Positions 54,438 through 64,000 of a stretch of 64,000 bases of DNA are shown piece after piece (position 1 is the stretch's first letter; each line of letters opens with the position of its first letter). A program made the translations under genes and the position numbers. The DNA comes from Anoplolepis gracilipes (taxonomy: Eukaryota; Arthropoda; Insecta; Hymenoptera; Formicidae). The stretch lies in contig NC_132972.1 in assembly GCF_047496725.1 (NCBI RefSeq), positions 1,664,501 to 1,728,500 of the forward strand, given 5' to 3'. The notes below the pieces were generated by a model. That model made no database searches. It was not told where the DNA came from and worked only from the letters and a program-made list of their open reading frames with translations.

Positions 54438-56627
54438 GTTTTTAATAGAAATATATCACAAATTTGAGTTCTATCTTGTCATTGTTCACTGCTTTTATTA
54501 TTGTAAAATTGCATTATTAGATGCGTGCTCCTAAATGATGGACGTAATATATTATAATGCCGTTAAATGTGAAAAGGACTTTTAATAAAAATTTTCAATG
54601 TTTATCTGTACCATCTTTTCATAAAATAAGATATATCTTTTCCACGTCGAATAGGTCAGAATTTAAATTTAATCATTAATTGTATGTAAGAAAGACGAGA
54701 GAACCTCGAGGAAGTGAATTCAATCTAAACTCAGATCGAACGATATATAACGTATGCAAGGTCCACCCTGATGCCTCATGCTGACGTCTTACGCAATAGA
54801 GTTATCGCATTCGTTGACGTTAATTAAGCTACTACGTACCACTACTACTACGCGAATACGGAAAGAATTAATCACGGAGACACAAGCATGCGGCGTCTCG
54901 AAGGTCATTCGATTTTTATTAAGGCAAACTTGTATTCTCATCGCGAAGGTCGCTTCGACATGCAATTTTAATGTAGGTAAGCTTCAAGGAAGTCATATTT
55001 AACATTGTTAATATACATACATATAAAAAACACTTTTATCAATACGCATCAAAACTTACAGTTCGCTTACGAGCTTAAAAAAACTCGAATAAATAATTCG
55101 ACGTTCAAGTTGAAAAATGACCAGCAGATTATTAGAACTCTTAGCGAAAATTCCATGATACGCCCCGAAGAAATATGAACGACAATATGGATGATTAGTC
55201 GAGTCTTATAAAAATCATTTGTCTTCATCTATAAAGACTTGGTAAACTGAATCGAGCGTACGTTGACGCGAAAGTATACACTATTCAGGGAGATTAAGGT
55301 TAATGAAGACTCTCAAAGGCGACGGACAAGGGCAGTTTGCTATTAGGAATAACGCGAACATATGACTCTGGAAACTTGCCTCAAAGGTCAGCGGTAGCTG
55401 ACGTCGTGACAAAGAGATAGCGGAAGATGCTGATGCTGTTTACAGCATTGTCAAGTAAATACAGTTACATGTGCAATGTGTTAATTGGCTGTGACACGAG
55501 GAATTCTTTCAGAGGTTTCCCGACAAATTTCTGACCGACTCTGAATATCCCTTCGGACCATCATCCGATTAACACATCTTCCAAATCTTTTGTGCGACAC
55601 GTGGAATATTGACAAAAGTATGCGCCGCCGAAGCGAGGGTAGCGGCGAATGTCGACGTCGTCGCCCTCGTCTCGTCCGAATAAGGATAAGGTGAACGAAC
55701 ACTGGAAAAGGTTACTCACCTTCTTACGTGGGTGCTGCTCCTCGATATAGTCGGGCACGATTCCCTCATCTAAGGTGGTCGAGCCGGGAGTGCTGCTCGA
55801 CGACGAGCCGGACGCGTTGTAAGGATAGTGGGGTTGATTGTGCGAGGGATGCGAAGTCGCCGGGCATGGAGAACTCCTAGTCGGCACACCCTCCTCGCTG
55901 AGGGGTGGACTGGGGGTACCGCTTCGCCAAGAAGCCCCGCTGCTGCTACTGCTGTTTGACATGCCGCCAACACCGGGCGAACCGGCGACCATACTGCCAC
56001 CTCCGCCTCCACGACTCCCCCAGGAACCTGTCGCAGATAGTATTCCCTTCAGATTCATAACTATCGGAGTCAATTATCGCGCAAACTCGATAAAATTCAA
56101 GATTTGTGCTGCGTTTATAGAATGACTTTATTTATATATCCGATATAAGATGACGTAAATAAATGACTTAATTGAAGCAATATTATAAAAAGTGTTAAAA
56201 AAAATATTTTATTATTTTATAATGATAAATAATGTCGATGGCTGAAAAAATAATTAAAATAACGAGTACACATGTTATTGGAGAAATGAGAGAAAAAGGT
56301 TTAAAGAAATCAAACGATGAGAAAAGTTTATTTTGTCTTTCGACGATATATCCCGCGTGAATAATAGAAAACGAGTTACAGTATACGCCATAATTATAAT
56401 TGTAGAATATATTACCATAATTGTATTGGCAGTGAAGTGGCGGGGGGTTGTGAGGACTGTGAGGTGAACACGAGAGTGACATAAGGACCAGGGCCGCGGC
56501 GCATTCGTCCATGCAATCACCGCGTTCGTTGGTGCGACAACCCTCACGTCCGCAGAGCACCCTCTCGCCCCAACCGCTGTACATCCGTTCGGAATCATTG
56601 TTCGAGCTTGGCCGTCGTTTCCTGGAT
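32563..56627 (-). CDS. Glut4EF: ZNF704/ZNF395/SLC2A4RG-family C2H2 zinc-finger factor, Glut4EF-like (5' end missing)
   Basis: Phase-consistent exons: 56627-56416, 56027-55720, 33644-33544, 33130-32866 and 32775-32563 (stop). The upstream exons hold a DECAAALVLMSLSCSPHSP block and a Gly/Ser/Pro-rich linker ending EEQHPRKK. The third visible exon is one C2H2 finger (FKCTWPGC...HVRQSHLG). The next has an acidic EEEFYYQEV segment. The last carries the family's C-terminal signature KKCRKIYG...DLWCTQCRWKKACTRF. Mammalian members bind GLUT4 and huntingtin promoters and shuttle to the nucleus; the insect relative is Glut4EF. The first visible exon starts in phase 2 at a TTTCAG acceptor, so N-terminal exons lie further up, probably beyond 64,000. 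The intron between 33,645 and 55,719 is about 22 kb and may hide a cassette exon at 53646-53717. The donor at 32866 (CCG then GTAGGT) is the only one that keeps phase. Confidence 0.88.
35355..35387 (+). repeat. G-run tract with quadruplex potential
   Basis: A run of 13 G is followed by further G runs of 5, 5 and 2 separated by single bases. Several GGG blocks this close could fold into a G-quadruplex on the non-template strand of the large intron. Confidence 0.7.
36467..36500. repeat. (TAGG)n tetranucleotide microsatellite
   Basis: About eight TAGG units. A reverse-strand YLPT repeat frame is its artefact. Confidence 0.9.
38005..38118. repeat. (GA)n microsatellite
   Basis: An interrupted GA-rich stretch followed by an uninterrupted AG run of about 50 bp (38066-38117). 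GA runs can bind GAGA-type factors in insects, but no function is shown here. Confidence 0.9.
38340..38381. repeat. (GGC)n/(GAC)n trinucleotide repeat
   Basis: Roughly 14 GC-rich triplets, GGC and GAC, in a CpG-rich patch with (GA)n tracts on either side. Confidence 0.9.
38482..38518. repeat. (TC)n microsatellite
   Basis: An uninterrupted TC run of about 36 bp. Confidence 0.95.
40240..40311. repeat. (TA)n microsatellite
   Basis: About 70 bp of TA repeat, the longest pure TA tract in the window, abutting a GC-rich patch. Tyr-Ile repeat frames on both strands are artefacts of it. Confidence 0.95.
42440..42475. repeat. (AG)n microsatellite
   Basis: About 35 bp of uninterrupted AG. Confidence 0.95.
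42888..42933. repeat. (TC)n/(CCCTCT)n microsatellite
   Basis: TC run interrupted by three CCCTCT-type units. Confidence 0.9.
43534..43599. repeat. (TC)n microsatellite
   Basis: About 64 bp of uninterrupted CT repeat. Confidence 0.95.
44522..44557 (-). CDS. Possible alternative first coding exon (12 codons) of the Glut4EF-like gene
   Basis: A minus-strand ATG opens 12 codons (MIPDTIDLTQTT) that end exactly at a GTAAGT donor in phase 0, the phase needed to join the zinc-finger exon at 33644. It lies beside a CpG-rich patch at about 44,140-44,470. This is weak evidence: short frames next to GTAAGT are expected by chance in 20 kb. Confidence 0.15.
46195..46240. repeat. (AG)n followed by G-rich tract
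   Basis: An AG run passes into G runs of 8 and 6 bases separated by single A; quadruplex formation is possible. Confidence 0.85.
49680..49800. repeat. (GAAA)n and (TAAATAAT)-type tandem repeats
   Basis: A short GAAA/GAAG tandem at about 49,680-49,718 is followed at about 49,768-49,800 by four copies of an AATAATTA-like unit. Confidence 0.8.
50311..50396. repeat. (CA)n/(CG)n microsatellite
   Basis: Alternating CA units with an embedded CG run, followed by a pure CA tract of about 34 bp. Alternating purine-pyrimidine sequence of this kind can adopt Z-DNA. Confidence 0.92.
51391..51422. repeat. Four-copy 8-mer tandem repeat
   Basis: CAACATTT is repeated four times without a mismatch. Confidence 0.95.
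51656..51692. repeat. (TC)n microsatellite
   Basis: About 36 bp of uninterrupted CT repeat. Confidence 0.95.
51996..52615. repeat. Diverged direct repeat, period about 460 bp
   Basis: The stretch 51996-52109 recurs at 52460-52575: both share TATTTTCCA/CATTTTCCA, CTTATTGAA, then AATGATAAAGTTTTGTCAGT followed by AATATTAA. The sequence after each copy also matches (TTAAATTTTGAAAT and CGTACGAAA at about 52,373-52,440 and 52,566-52,600). This suggests an old tandem or segmental duplication, with the second unit truncated. Confidence 0.7.
53646..53717 (-). CDS. Candidate 72-nt cassette exon of the Glut4EF-like gene
   Basis: On the minus strand a T-rich tract (ATTTTTTTTTCAG) precedes 72 nt that end in CAG and a consensus GTAAGT donor. 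In phase 0 it reads 24 codons without a stop (starting IRAKVNQDPIETEPG). The upstream exon (55720) ends in phase 0 and the zinc-finger exon (33644) begins in phase 0, so inclusion keeps the frame. Both splice sites are unusually good for an otherwise gene-poor 22-kb intron. It could be constitutive, alternative, or a chance splice-like match; I recognise no family motif in it. Confidence 0.5.
53718..55719 (-). other. Intron sequence between Glut4EF-like exons
   Basis: A CpG-rich patch lies at about 53,760-54,070. The rest is AT-rich and includes a (TA)n tract at 54388-54436. No coding sequence was recognised. Confidence 0.5.
54388..54436. repeat. (TA)n microsatellite
   Basis: An uninterrupted TA run of about 48 bp. 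Confidence 0.95.
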
Positions 56628-57452
56628 CTGAAATATACATTACCACACACTATAGTTCCGCTCGTGTAACATATACGTGTATATTCATAAGCGTTGTATT
56701 ATTTTTAGATTACTTACTATTTTAATTTAAGTAAAAATTATTATATCACATGAATATTAATTAATATTTAATCGTGCAATATTTCATGACAAAAAAATTA
56801 TAATTCTTAAAATTTTATTTTAAGCGATTAAGATTATTCAGACTTTTCTACGAAATGTATACGTTCTGAAAACAAATATCTAGCGATAATTCTCGATAAT
56901 ATTGTTTCTCATGGAAGTAATTAATATTAAAAACTTTTACGAAGAAATACGGCATTTATATATATATATATACATCTTTTTCGAAGATAACGATAGTTTA
57001 AATAGTGATGCGATTACAAAAGACGATGTACATTGTTGCAAAATGAGCCAAAAGTAATTTTTCTTAAGAAAATCTCGTCATACAACATATCATAGTAAGT
57101 ATAATCAAAGCGTTTCTGAAATAACGTTTTTCTGTGTAAAATGCTACACCGCAAAATGATACATCGATCCTCTCTCTTTCTCTTTTCCCAGATGCACCGA
57201 GTGATGTGATACAGTAATACCCGGTAGCATAAGAGTTATAATCGATAGTCACTTTTCCAGGAAAGACTATAGATTCTCGCGTTAATACTGCACGTGGAGC
57301 GTGTATCTACGTCCGTACGTAACTACTTGTACGGAACGGTGTCGTCTACTTCCTCTACTATCACGAGTTTTTTTCCAACGGGACAAAAAATGACAAACGA
57401 AATGTATCTGACATAAATCAACTGGAAATATATGGTAACGTGTAAGAAACAA

Positions 57453-57475
57453 TGTGTGTGTGCGTGCGTGCGTGC

Positions 57476-57533
<58 letters not shown>
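57453..57533. repeat. (TG)n with (TGCG)n microsatellite
   Basis: About 80 bp: TGCG units followed by a pure TG run of about 50 bp. The His-Thr repeat frame on the minus strand is its artefact. Confidence 0.95.
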
Positions 57534-57535
<2 letters not shown>

Positions 57536-57783
57536 CAATCGTTTCCAGGAATAAATAAATTTATTAGGACATTAAGAACTAGTATTATCGATATTGTATA
57601 TTTATAATACAAGTGATACGTACAATCGTGTAGATATTCAAATATGATTATCGTGTGTTATCATAATAAATTGAGATATAAAAGTAGAAAAGTAAGAAAG
57701 CAAATAAAAAATAAATATATCAATTGTTTACGTGTTAAATTAAAGTAGCATATTTTTTAATATAACTTTTTTTTTTACCTACA

Positions 57784-58250
57784 TAGGGCAAACTCGGGTA
57801 AGATGGCCATAGTTTTTCAAAATGCAAAAAATATACTTTTATTTTTAACATACTGTTATTTTAAAATAGCGTTTGGCATATTATCTTCACTGAAGCTTAA
57901 ATTACGTAATATTATCGAAATTAAAAGGAAAATATTTAATTGAAATTTTATATCATCAAAATAGTACAACATAAGCATCGGCCATAATATTTATAAAAAA
58001 AAATAGTGAAAACGAAAATAAAAATTATATGTCATAAAACAATTTACATATCTTTATACGTCTATTACGTCGATTACGAATAGCTTAACTGTAATGTATT
58101 CGACGTTGTAACAATATCGTTATTTCGATAACAATGTATGCACATAAACTATTGTAAATATCGATTATTATCTTTGATAATGACTAGCGCAGGATGTAGC
58201 GATTATTGAAAAAATTACAGCCTATGGCCATCATACCCTAGTTTACCCTA
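57784..58250. mobile_element. TA-flanked MITE, copy 1
   Basis: A 467-bp element that begins TAGGGCAAACTCGGGTAAGA and ends with an inverted form (GTTTACCCTA preceded by GGCCATCATACCCTA). The terminal inverted repeats are about 28 bp and a TA lies at each end, as expected for Tc1/mariner-type TA insertion. It has no coding capacity. It is a direct-orientation homologue of 60622-61151 but lacks about 75 internal bases present there. Confidence 0.85.
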
Positions 58251-58710
58251 GTATGATCGAGGTTTTGCTAATTTCGACAAGAACCGTTCCTTTGCCGAGT
58301 GCGTAAGGCAACGCACAAAGATGTCATTATCTCGCGATCCTCGGCTCGGCTAGCGGTGTAGTTGCCGGTAGTTTCCGCGATGATATCTCAAAGACGCGTA
58401 GAAGAGTAGAGCGGTTCTCCGAGAGAAGGTGGCCCTCTCGGACCTGTATATCGTGCGAAGGACAAAAACGCCAGAGAGGGAGAGCGGCAGAAACGACGAA
58501 CGTAGTCAAGGCCGTCGCTAAGCCAGCCGTGTTCCACTGGTGGAACGCGCGAGTACATCGAGAGTCGAAAGTGAAACATAGAACGCCGGCCGGCACAAGG
58601 AATGACGCACGTATACCAGCCGGTATTTCGAAAGCAACACCTCCCGAGCCGAGCGCGCACACTTGGCCGCTGTGTCCCGTTTCCCGTTTGCCGTTTGCCG
58701 ATCCGTTACA

Positions 58711-58742
58711 CGAATGTTCTCGCCACTTGGCGAGAACATTCG
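58711..58742. repeat. 32-bp near-perfect palindrome
   Basis: Two 15-base arms (CGAATGTTCTCGCCA and its exact reverse complement) surround a 2-base centre, CT. Each arm holds a GAAnnTTC unit resembling a heat-shock element half-dimer. Confidence 0.9.
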
Positions 58743-59377
58743 AATCGAGTCGATTCAGGCTGACAGCAGCCGAGAGATCCGTCGGGACGAATTTTCTTTA
58801 CGAATCTTTACGATCTTTTGCGGAAATCAAAAAAAAACGGCGTTCGCTTCGTTTCTAGTTTCTACCCGTCTGCAAATTCCAAACTGTTTCAGCATGACGG
58901 TATTCCCATTTCCCCGACTTTCCCGGTTTTCTAAGTACCTACGGTAAACCTAATACGCACGTACGTATACGTTCGTTCGTTACTGGTTAATTGCGAGATT
59001 GCGATCGACTTATGATTATCGCGGAAGTAACGAATTCAAGAGTTTAATTAAAACGGCGTAGATCGCTCGATCTACGGAGAGAAACGACTCGAAACCGTTT
59101 GAAGTCGAAGCGGTACCGTTAACCGGTATGCGTGAATTATACCGCTTGTACGACTTGAGGGATCGAGCACGCGGAGTAATTAAAAAAAAGAAACGGGGAT
59201 ATTTCTCTGCGCGAGGAAATCCGTTTGAGAGTATCTCAGTCAGAAAATAAGAGAGGTCAGAAAACGTGTCGTTTACCGCTCATTGTCGACCGTTCCATCC
59301 ATCACTGCTCGATTGGCTTTTATTTCCTTATTCCTGCTGTTCTATTTGCGTACATCCTGTACGCGTTCAGAATTCAA

Positions 59378-59666
59378 ACGGATACCTGTGTGATTTTAAT
59401 CAAATTTTTCTTTTTTTTTTTTTTTTTTCATCGAAAACTGTTAAGAGAATTATCTACAAAATCTGATGACTCATGCAAATTTATACGGACACCTGTATGA
59501 TTTTAATCAAATAAATTTGCCTTAAAAAAAAATCGAAAACTGCTAACAGAAATATCTGATAATTTAATAATAAAATTCAAATGACACTTGTATTTTAATC
59601 AAATATGACTTTTTTCTTAATCCAAAACTGTTGAGAGAAATATCTACAAAATTATCTGATAATGGA
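59378..59666. repeat. Three-unit imperfect tandem repeat, about 100 bp per unit
   Basis: Units at about 59378-59483, 59484-59579 and 59580-59666 each contain an ACCTGT/ACTTGT-like start, ATTTTAATCAAAT, a T- or A-rich spacer, CGAAAACTG or CCAAAACTG, and GAGAAATATCT or GAGAATTATCT. Units differ by small indels and substitutions. Confidence 0.75.
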
Positions 59667-60621
59667 AAATGAATCAAACAGAAAACGAATTGAATAAAAC
59701 AGCAGGATTAATCTTCTCGAGATTCTAAATAAAAAGAAGAAGTGTACTGAATATTTTCAACGAATTGACATTGAAAATTAGCATGTAAAATATAATACGA
59801 ACGTCTACCAGCCGGTTCGCATATGACTATACATCGTTCTCTTATTATATAATAGCAATTATTTTCATGATATACCACGTAATATCAATTATTAACCAGT
59901 AACAGCTTCAAACATAGAAAAAAATTGCATGTACGTCAATGTAAATGTAATGTGACAATATTATCTGAAAGGAAATTATATAGTGCTTATCCATCGATAA
60001 AGGATCTCTATCGAGATATGTTCTCGTTTATAATCACGACACCGGAAGTTTCTCGATCATGTTTCGCATAATTTTATAATGAAAAGAAAAGTAAATTACC
60101 TCGTTACGATCGCTTTTACTCATTAAGTCTTTTGAGTACACGGATTCGTTTATAAATTGACCGAAATGTCCAAAATGAATAGCTGTTGAGGAGGCAAGGG
60201 AAAAGAGAGAAAGGGAAGGGGGAATTTTCGAATATCGCGTGCAAATTGCAGGTGATCCAGCGGCAGAAAAAAATTGGGCCGTGAGAATCGAAATTTCGGC
60301 CAAACCTCTCCTTTCCTTTCTTTTCTGCTCGCAGTGTCGAGTATTGATATAATGTTGCTCGACGGATATAATACTGACGAGTTATAAGTTAATTATGACC
60401 ACGAGCAATTCTTTGCGTTTCATCGTATATTGAGCGTACGATAATGCTATTTTCTATGGAAATTTCGATTAAAATTCATTTTACTTGTCGTCGAAACGTC
60501 AATTAGATTGGCAAAAATAATTTTCTCCTTTTTTTAATTGAATTATAATAAACATTTATATTTTTCCGTTCATATTCAGACATATAATCGTGTGTAAATT
60601 CATAAAATAATGAAAAGTGTA

Positions 60622-61151
60622 TAGGGTAAACTCGGGTGAGATGGCCATAGTTTTTTAAAATGCAAAAAACATACTTTTATTTTTGTTATTTTTCCATTGT
60701 GTTTAGCATATTATCTTCACTGAAGCTTAAATTACGTAATATTATCAAAATTAAAAGGGAAATATTTAATAGAAATTTTATATTATCAAAATAGTACAAC
60801 ATAAGCATCGGCCATAATATTTGTAAAAAAATAGTGAAAACAAAAATAAAAATTATAGGTCATAAAACAATTTACATATCTTTGTAATGTGTTTATTACG
60901 TCAATTACGATAACTTAACTGTAATTTATTCGACGTTACAACAGTTTTTAGTGGACAAATGAAAAACTTTGCAGATAGTCAAAAGTAAAAATATGACGTA
61001 AGATTGACAATATCGTTATTTCGAACAATGTATGCCCATAAACTACTGTAAATATCGATTATCTTTGATAATGACTAAAAAAACGACTATTGAAACAATT
61101 ACAGTCTACGGCCATCTTTTCCACGTGGCCATCATACCCTAGTTTACCCTA
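60622..61151. mobile_element. TA-flanked MITE, copy 2
   Basis: A 530-bp copy of the element at 57784-58250, in the same orientation. It starts TAGGGTAAACTCGGGTGAGA and ends CATCATACCCTAGTTTACCC plus TA. It keeps an internal segment at about 60,940-61,010 missing from copy 1, so it is the more complete copy. Near its right end, GGCCATCTTTTCCACGTGGCCATC shows a short local duplication of the terminal GGCCATC. Confidence 0.85.
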
Positions 61152-64000
61152 CAATATTTTTAATTTATTTTTCGTGTATATCGAGGATCTCAAGATCGTT
61201 GAAAAATTTGAAGAAGAATACCCATACCATTCCCGATTGAATAAATTCGTTTATCTGCGGCGCGTATTCCGACGGCAACGACGGATGCTGTAAATATTGA
61301 CGCGCAATTCACGCGCAGGTATAGAGCCTGCAAAAGCCAGCTGACCATAAAGCCATTAGCGGGAACGACTTCATGGCGAAGCGTTATCCGCTATGCGGCC
61401 ACGCCGATACATATCGCGAGCCTTCTGACAAGTCAATCGAGCTCGTTGGTGGAAATCGCAAAGTGGTATACCACACGCCTGTAGAGTCATAGTTACACGA
61501 TGCTATTATCTTGTCGTGACAACGTTACGCAACGCGTTCAGTTGGAGGACGAGGGCGTGAGTTATCTGCCGTGACAGATCGGCCGGATCTGATGGATCAT
61601 TAAGGGACACGTCCGCTATTAATAATTCCTTTCTTCTCTCCTCCCCCCTTCCTCCCCCCTCCCCCCCCCGAACGATTGGGTGAACACAGATCGAGGCACC
61701 GCAAATCGGCGTCTCGTTTAACGATGTCCGCTATATTGCGTAGCACAAAAAGCTTTAACGGTTCTTCGACAACGAGCGCGGTTCATATCCGCATCCGAGT
61801 TTACGCTCGAGGAAAGACCGAGGCAAAACTTTCTTTATCCGCATCTAAGCGCGTAAGTCAAAGATAGATTGCCGATAACTTGTAAATATACGAGAAGCGG
61901 CTCTTCAGTTTTTTAAATTCAATTGTTTTTTTTTTTTTTTTTTACCGATAAAGCCGTATGACGGACGTTCGACGCAACGCGCAAACGATCGATCCGTGGC
62001 AACGCGCGAGCTTTCGCGAGGAAGTGCAGCTCGTGGATCCGGGACACGTTATATAGGTCGGGAAGCTTGTTGATCCGTATTCGCGGTGCAGCATCCCCGC
62101 CGCGGGGTAATTGGGTCGCTGAATGTTCCAGCGCACGCAAAACTAGGTTACCATCCAACGGTCCGATGGAGCTCGTATGCATGTGGGGTGGGTGGAAGGG
62201 GGGAGGGGCTTCTCGTTTGTGTCGTTAAGTACCGTTCACATGAGGATTAATACTTGCAATGCGATGATTGCGGAGCCCATAATAACTTTACTTCGTCCGT
62301 TTACAAAGCGGCATCAGTCTAGCGTGACACGAAAAGCTTATAAAGGGAGTACACCTTAAATGCGTATAATTATTATATTATATCCAATGAATTAAAAAGT
62401 ATCTTAATGTAAACGTTTGTAAAGACGTTTACAGGATATCAGCTTTCCACATATCTTCACACATTTAATAAATATTTTTTACCTTATATACTTTGATCAA
62501 ACGTGATATCGATGGTAACGCCCTTTTATAAAGAATAACAAAGAGAAAAATAGACCAATGTAACGGTATTATTCTTTATGCGAGTATTATATGTACGTGA
62601 GATGCAGTTATTACACATGTCGCGTAAAAACTTTTAGTTGTTATTTTTCTTTCCTCCACAGTTAAATTTTAATAACAAGTGTAAACGAGTGTTCAAAATA
62701 CCTTGTCCCTATGAATTTAGTTGTTTAGCTAAATCTTTTGTATTTTTTGATTTTAGTTTTTATTTTTACAGACCGGTTTTAGGACGGAAATAAACGTTTC
62801 TTTCACTTGGCGAGATTGTAAGATATTGTACTAAAACCTCCTGTGAACGATACTTTATGTTTGCATCTCCTCCGCAAGCACATATCGCGAAACCATACGA
62901 GCACGCGACCCTCCTTATCCTTCGCGTGCGCAAGAAAGATATTTTTTCCCGAGGTGGAAAGTTACGGTGCGGTGGTGAAACGCAAGGGGAAGGATTTTTC
63001 TGGGATCAAGGAGCGCGGAGGCAAGGCCGGCGAGAGCGCGCGCAAAACCCTCGGGAGAGACACGACAACGAGTACACGGGGGTGATCCAGTTTCCGGCGG
63101 TATCCAGGTTACAAAGTCGTACAGGCAATGGGGTCAGTCACGGGGTTCGGTTACGGGAACGCGGCTGTGGCCTGTATCGAGCGGCCTGATTTCGCGACAG
63201 GACAACCCGGCCAACCTGATTTCAACTTCGCCGACCTCACTTCGGCGACCCAATTCCCCGCTTACGTTACGGGAACGCGCGAAGGACTCGGCCCCGTTGT
63301 CGACGTCCTTGTGCTAGAAATCCATTTTCGCCATAGGGCGCGCAGGGACCGCTATTTACTCTGTGACCCGCCCTCGGCGGAAGCGTATTTGGAACACGAC
63401 GTTTTTCGCATCCACGAGACGATGACACCGTTATTTTCTCACACAAGAGAAACGTGCGATAAAATATGCAGCGATAAATCGAATAAAACCTCTCTTTCCC
63501 TGTTTCTTCTTTTCAAAATCTCTTATTTCTTCCTCTATCTCAAAATGTCTAATCAATTTTTTAGAAACCAGTTGTTGATAACGCGATAATAAAATGCTTG
63601 ATATTAGGTGACGATCGAGGTCATGTAGAACCGTTGTAACTCTTGGATAATTACATTTGTATAAAATACAATACATCTATACGATAAATTATTTACAATT
63701 TTTTAACAGTTTTTTTTTTCCCTTCAATCTTGTTAAAATTCATTTAAAATTTGCTCCCTTTTATTCCCGTTGTCTTCCTTCGTATATCAATATTATTTTT
63801 TCAAAGCTAATAAAAAAATCTCTGACAACGTTCACTATTGATATTATAGTTTGAACAATATTCAATACTCCTCGAAAAATTGATCCTCAAGAAAACGTTA
63901 CAAGAGCTAACGAGAAGTATTATTATAAACATCTCAGAGAGTGCTCTCTCTAAGTAGATTTACTTAGTGGCAAACAAGATTGCTTTATTCGCCGACCTCT

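Larger units (their letters stand above)
56628..64000. other. Upstream intron or 5' flank of the Glut4EF-like gene
   Basis: No exon that could supply the missing phase-2 upstream end was found. CpG-rich patches lie at about 58,300-59,200, 61,250-61,900, 61,960-62,230 and 62,850-63,430; AT-rich DNA with repeats lies between. Several 60-150 codon frames occur in the CpG-rich patches on both strands, but none resembles a known protein. Confidence 0.45.

Noticed and set aside
60034..60303. Minus-strand 89-codon frame that runs into a GTAATT donor-like site, considered as the missing upstream exon of the Glut4EF-like gene
   Set aside because: It ends in phase 0 whereas the exon at 56627 needs two carried bases; the phase that would fit has a nearby stop and no ATG.
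62857..63589. Overlapping 110- and 153-codon + strand frames near the right end
   Set aside because: Both lie in a CpG-rich patch, overlap in different frames, and resemble no known protein; they could be promoter or first-exon DNA but not supported coding sequence.
1..64000. Search by eye for CRISPR arrays, tRNA/rRNA genes, transposase genes and viral proteins
   Set aside because: No regularly spaced repeats, no tRNA box pattern, and no transposase or viral domain were seen. Small non-coding RNAs such as microRNAs cannot be excluded by eye.

Overview
This is eukaryotic nuclear DNA, most likely from a hymenopteran insect; an ant is my best guess. The protein families are animal, most introns in the compact genes are 60-250 bp with GT-AG ends, intergenic DNA is very AT-rich, and it alternates with CpG-rich patches and long (TA)n, (GA)n and (TG)n microsatellites. 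The species assignment is inference from composition and protein style, not a database match.

Layout. (1) 1-2.34 kb, + strand: the 3' four exons of ATF6, the ER-membrane bZIP factor of the unfolded protein response; its 5' end lies outside the window. (2) 2.92-3.42 kb, - strand: a complete two-exon sulfiredoxin gene, tail-to-tail with ATF6, with an antioxidant-response-like site upstream. (3) 5.62-12.83 kb, - strand: a complete 13-exon coding model for the H3K36 methyltransferase SETD2/Set2 (about 1832 aa: AWS, SET, post-SET, TFIIS-N-like, WW, SRI). (4) 12.83-17.29 kb: a CpG-rich patch, a 636-bp foldback-type element with long inverted arms, and AT-rich DNA. (5) 17.29-22.88 kb, - strand: a complete five-exon gene for a CEP295/Ana1-like centriole protein (about 1589 aa). 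(6) 22.9-32.56 kb: no recognisable coding sequence; part is probably the long 3' UTR of the next gene. (7) 32.56-56.63 kb, - strand: the 3' exons of a ZNF704/ZNF395/SLC2A4RG-family factor (Drosophila Glut4EF-like), spread over 24 kb with an intron of about 22 kb. That intron holds CpG-rich patches, many microsatellites and a strong candidate 72-nt cassette exon. (8) 56.63-64 kb: probably upstream intron or 5' flank of that gene, with two copies of a TA-flanked MITE, a three-unit tandem repeat and a 32-bp near-perfect palindrome.

The genes do not form an operon or pathway. They are ordinary conserved insect genes with stress-response (ATF6, sulfiredoxin), chromatin (SETD2), centriole (CEP295) and transcription (Glut4EF-like) roles. 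I saw no CRISPR array, tRNA, rRNA, prokaryotic operon or new multi-gene system. The most useful unexplained items are the in-frame cassette exon, the repeat elements and the palindrome. All exon limits come from reading splice sites and reading-frame phase by eye; no alignment was run.
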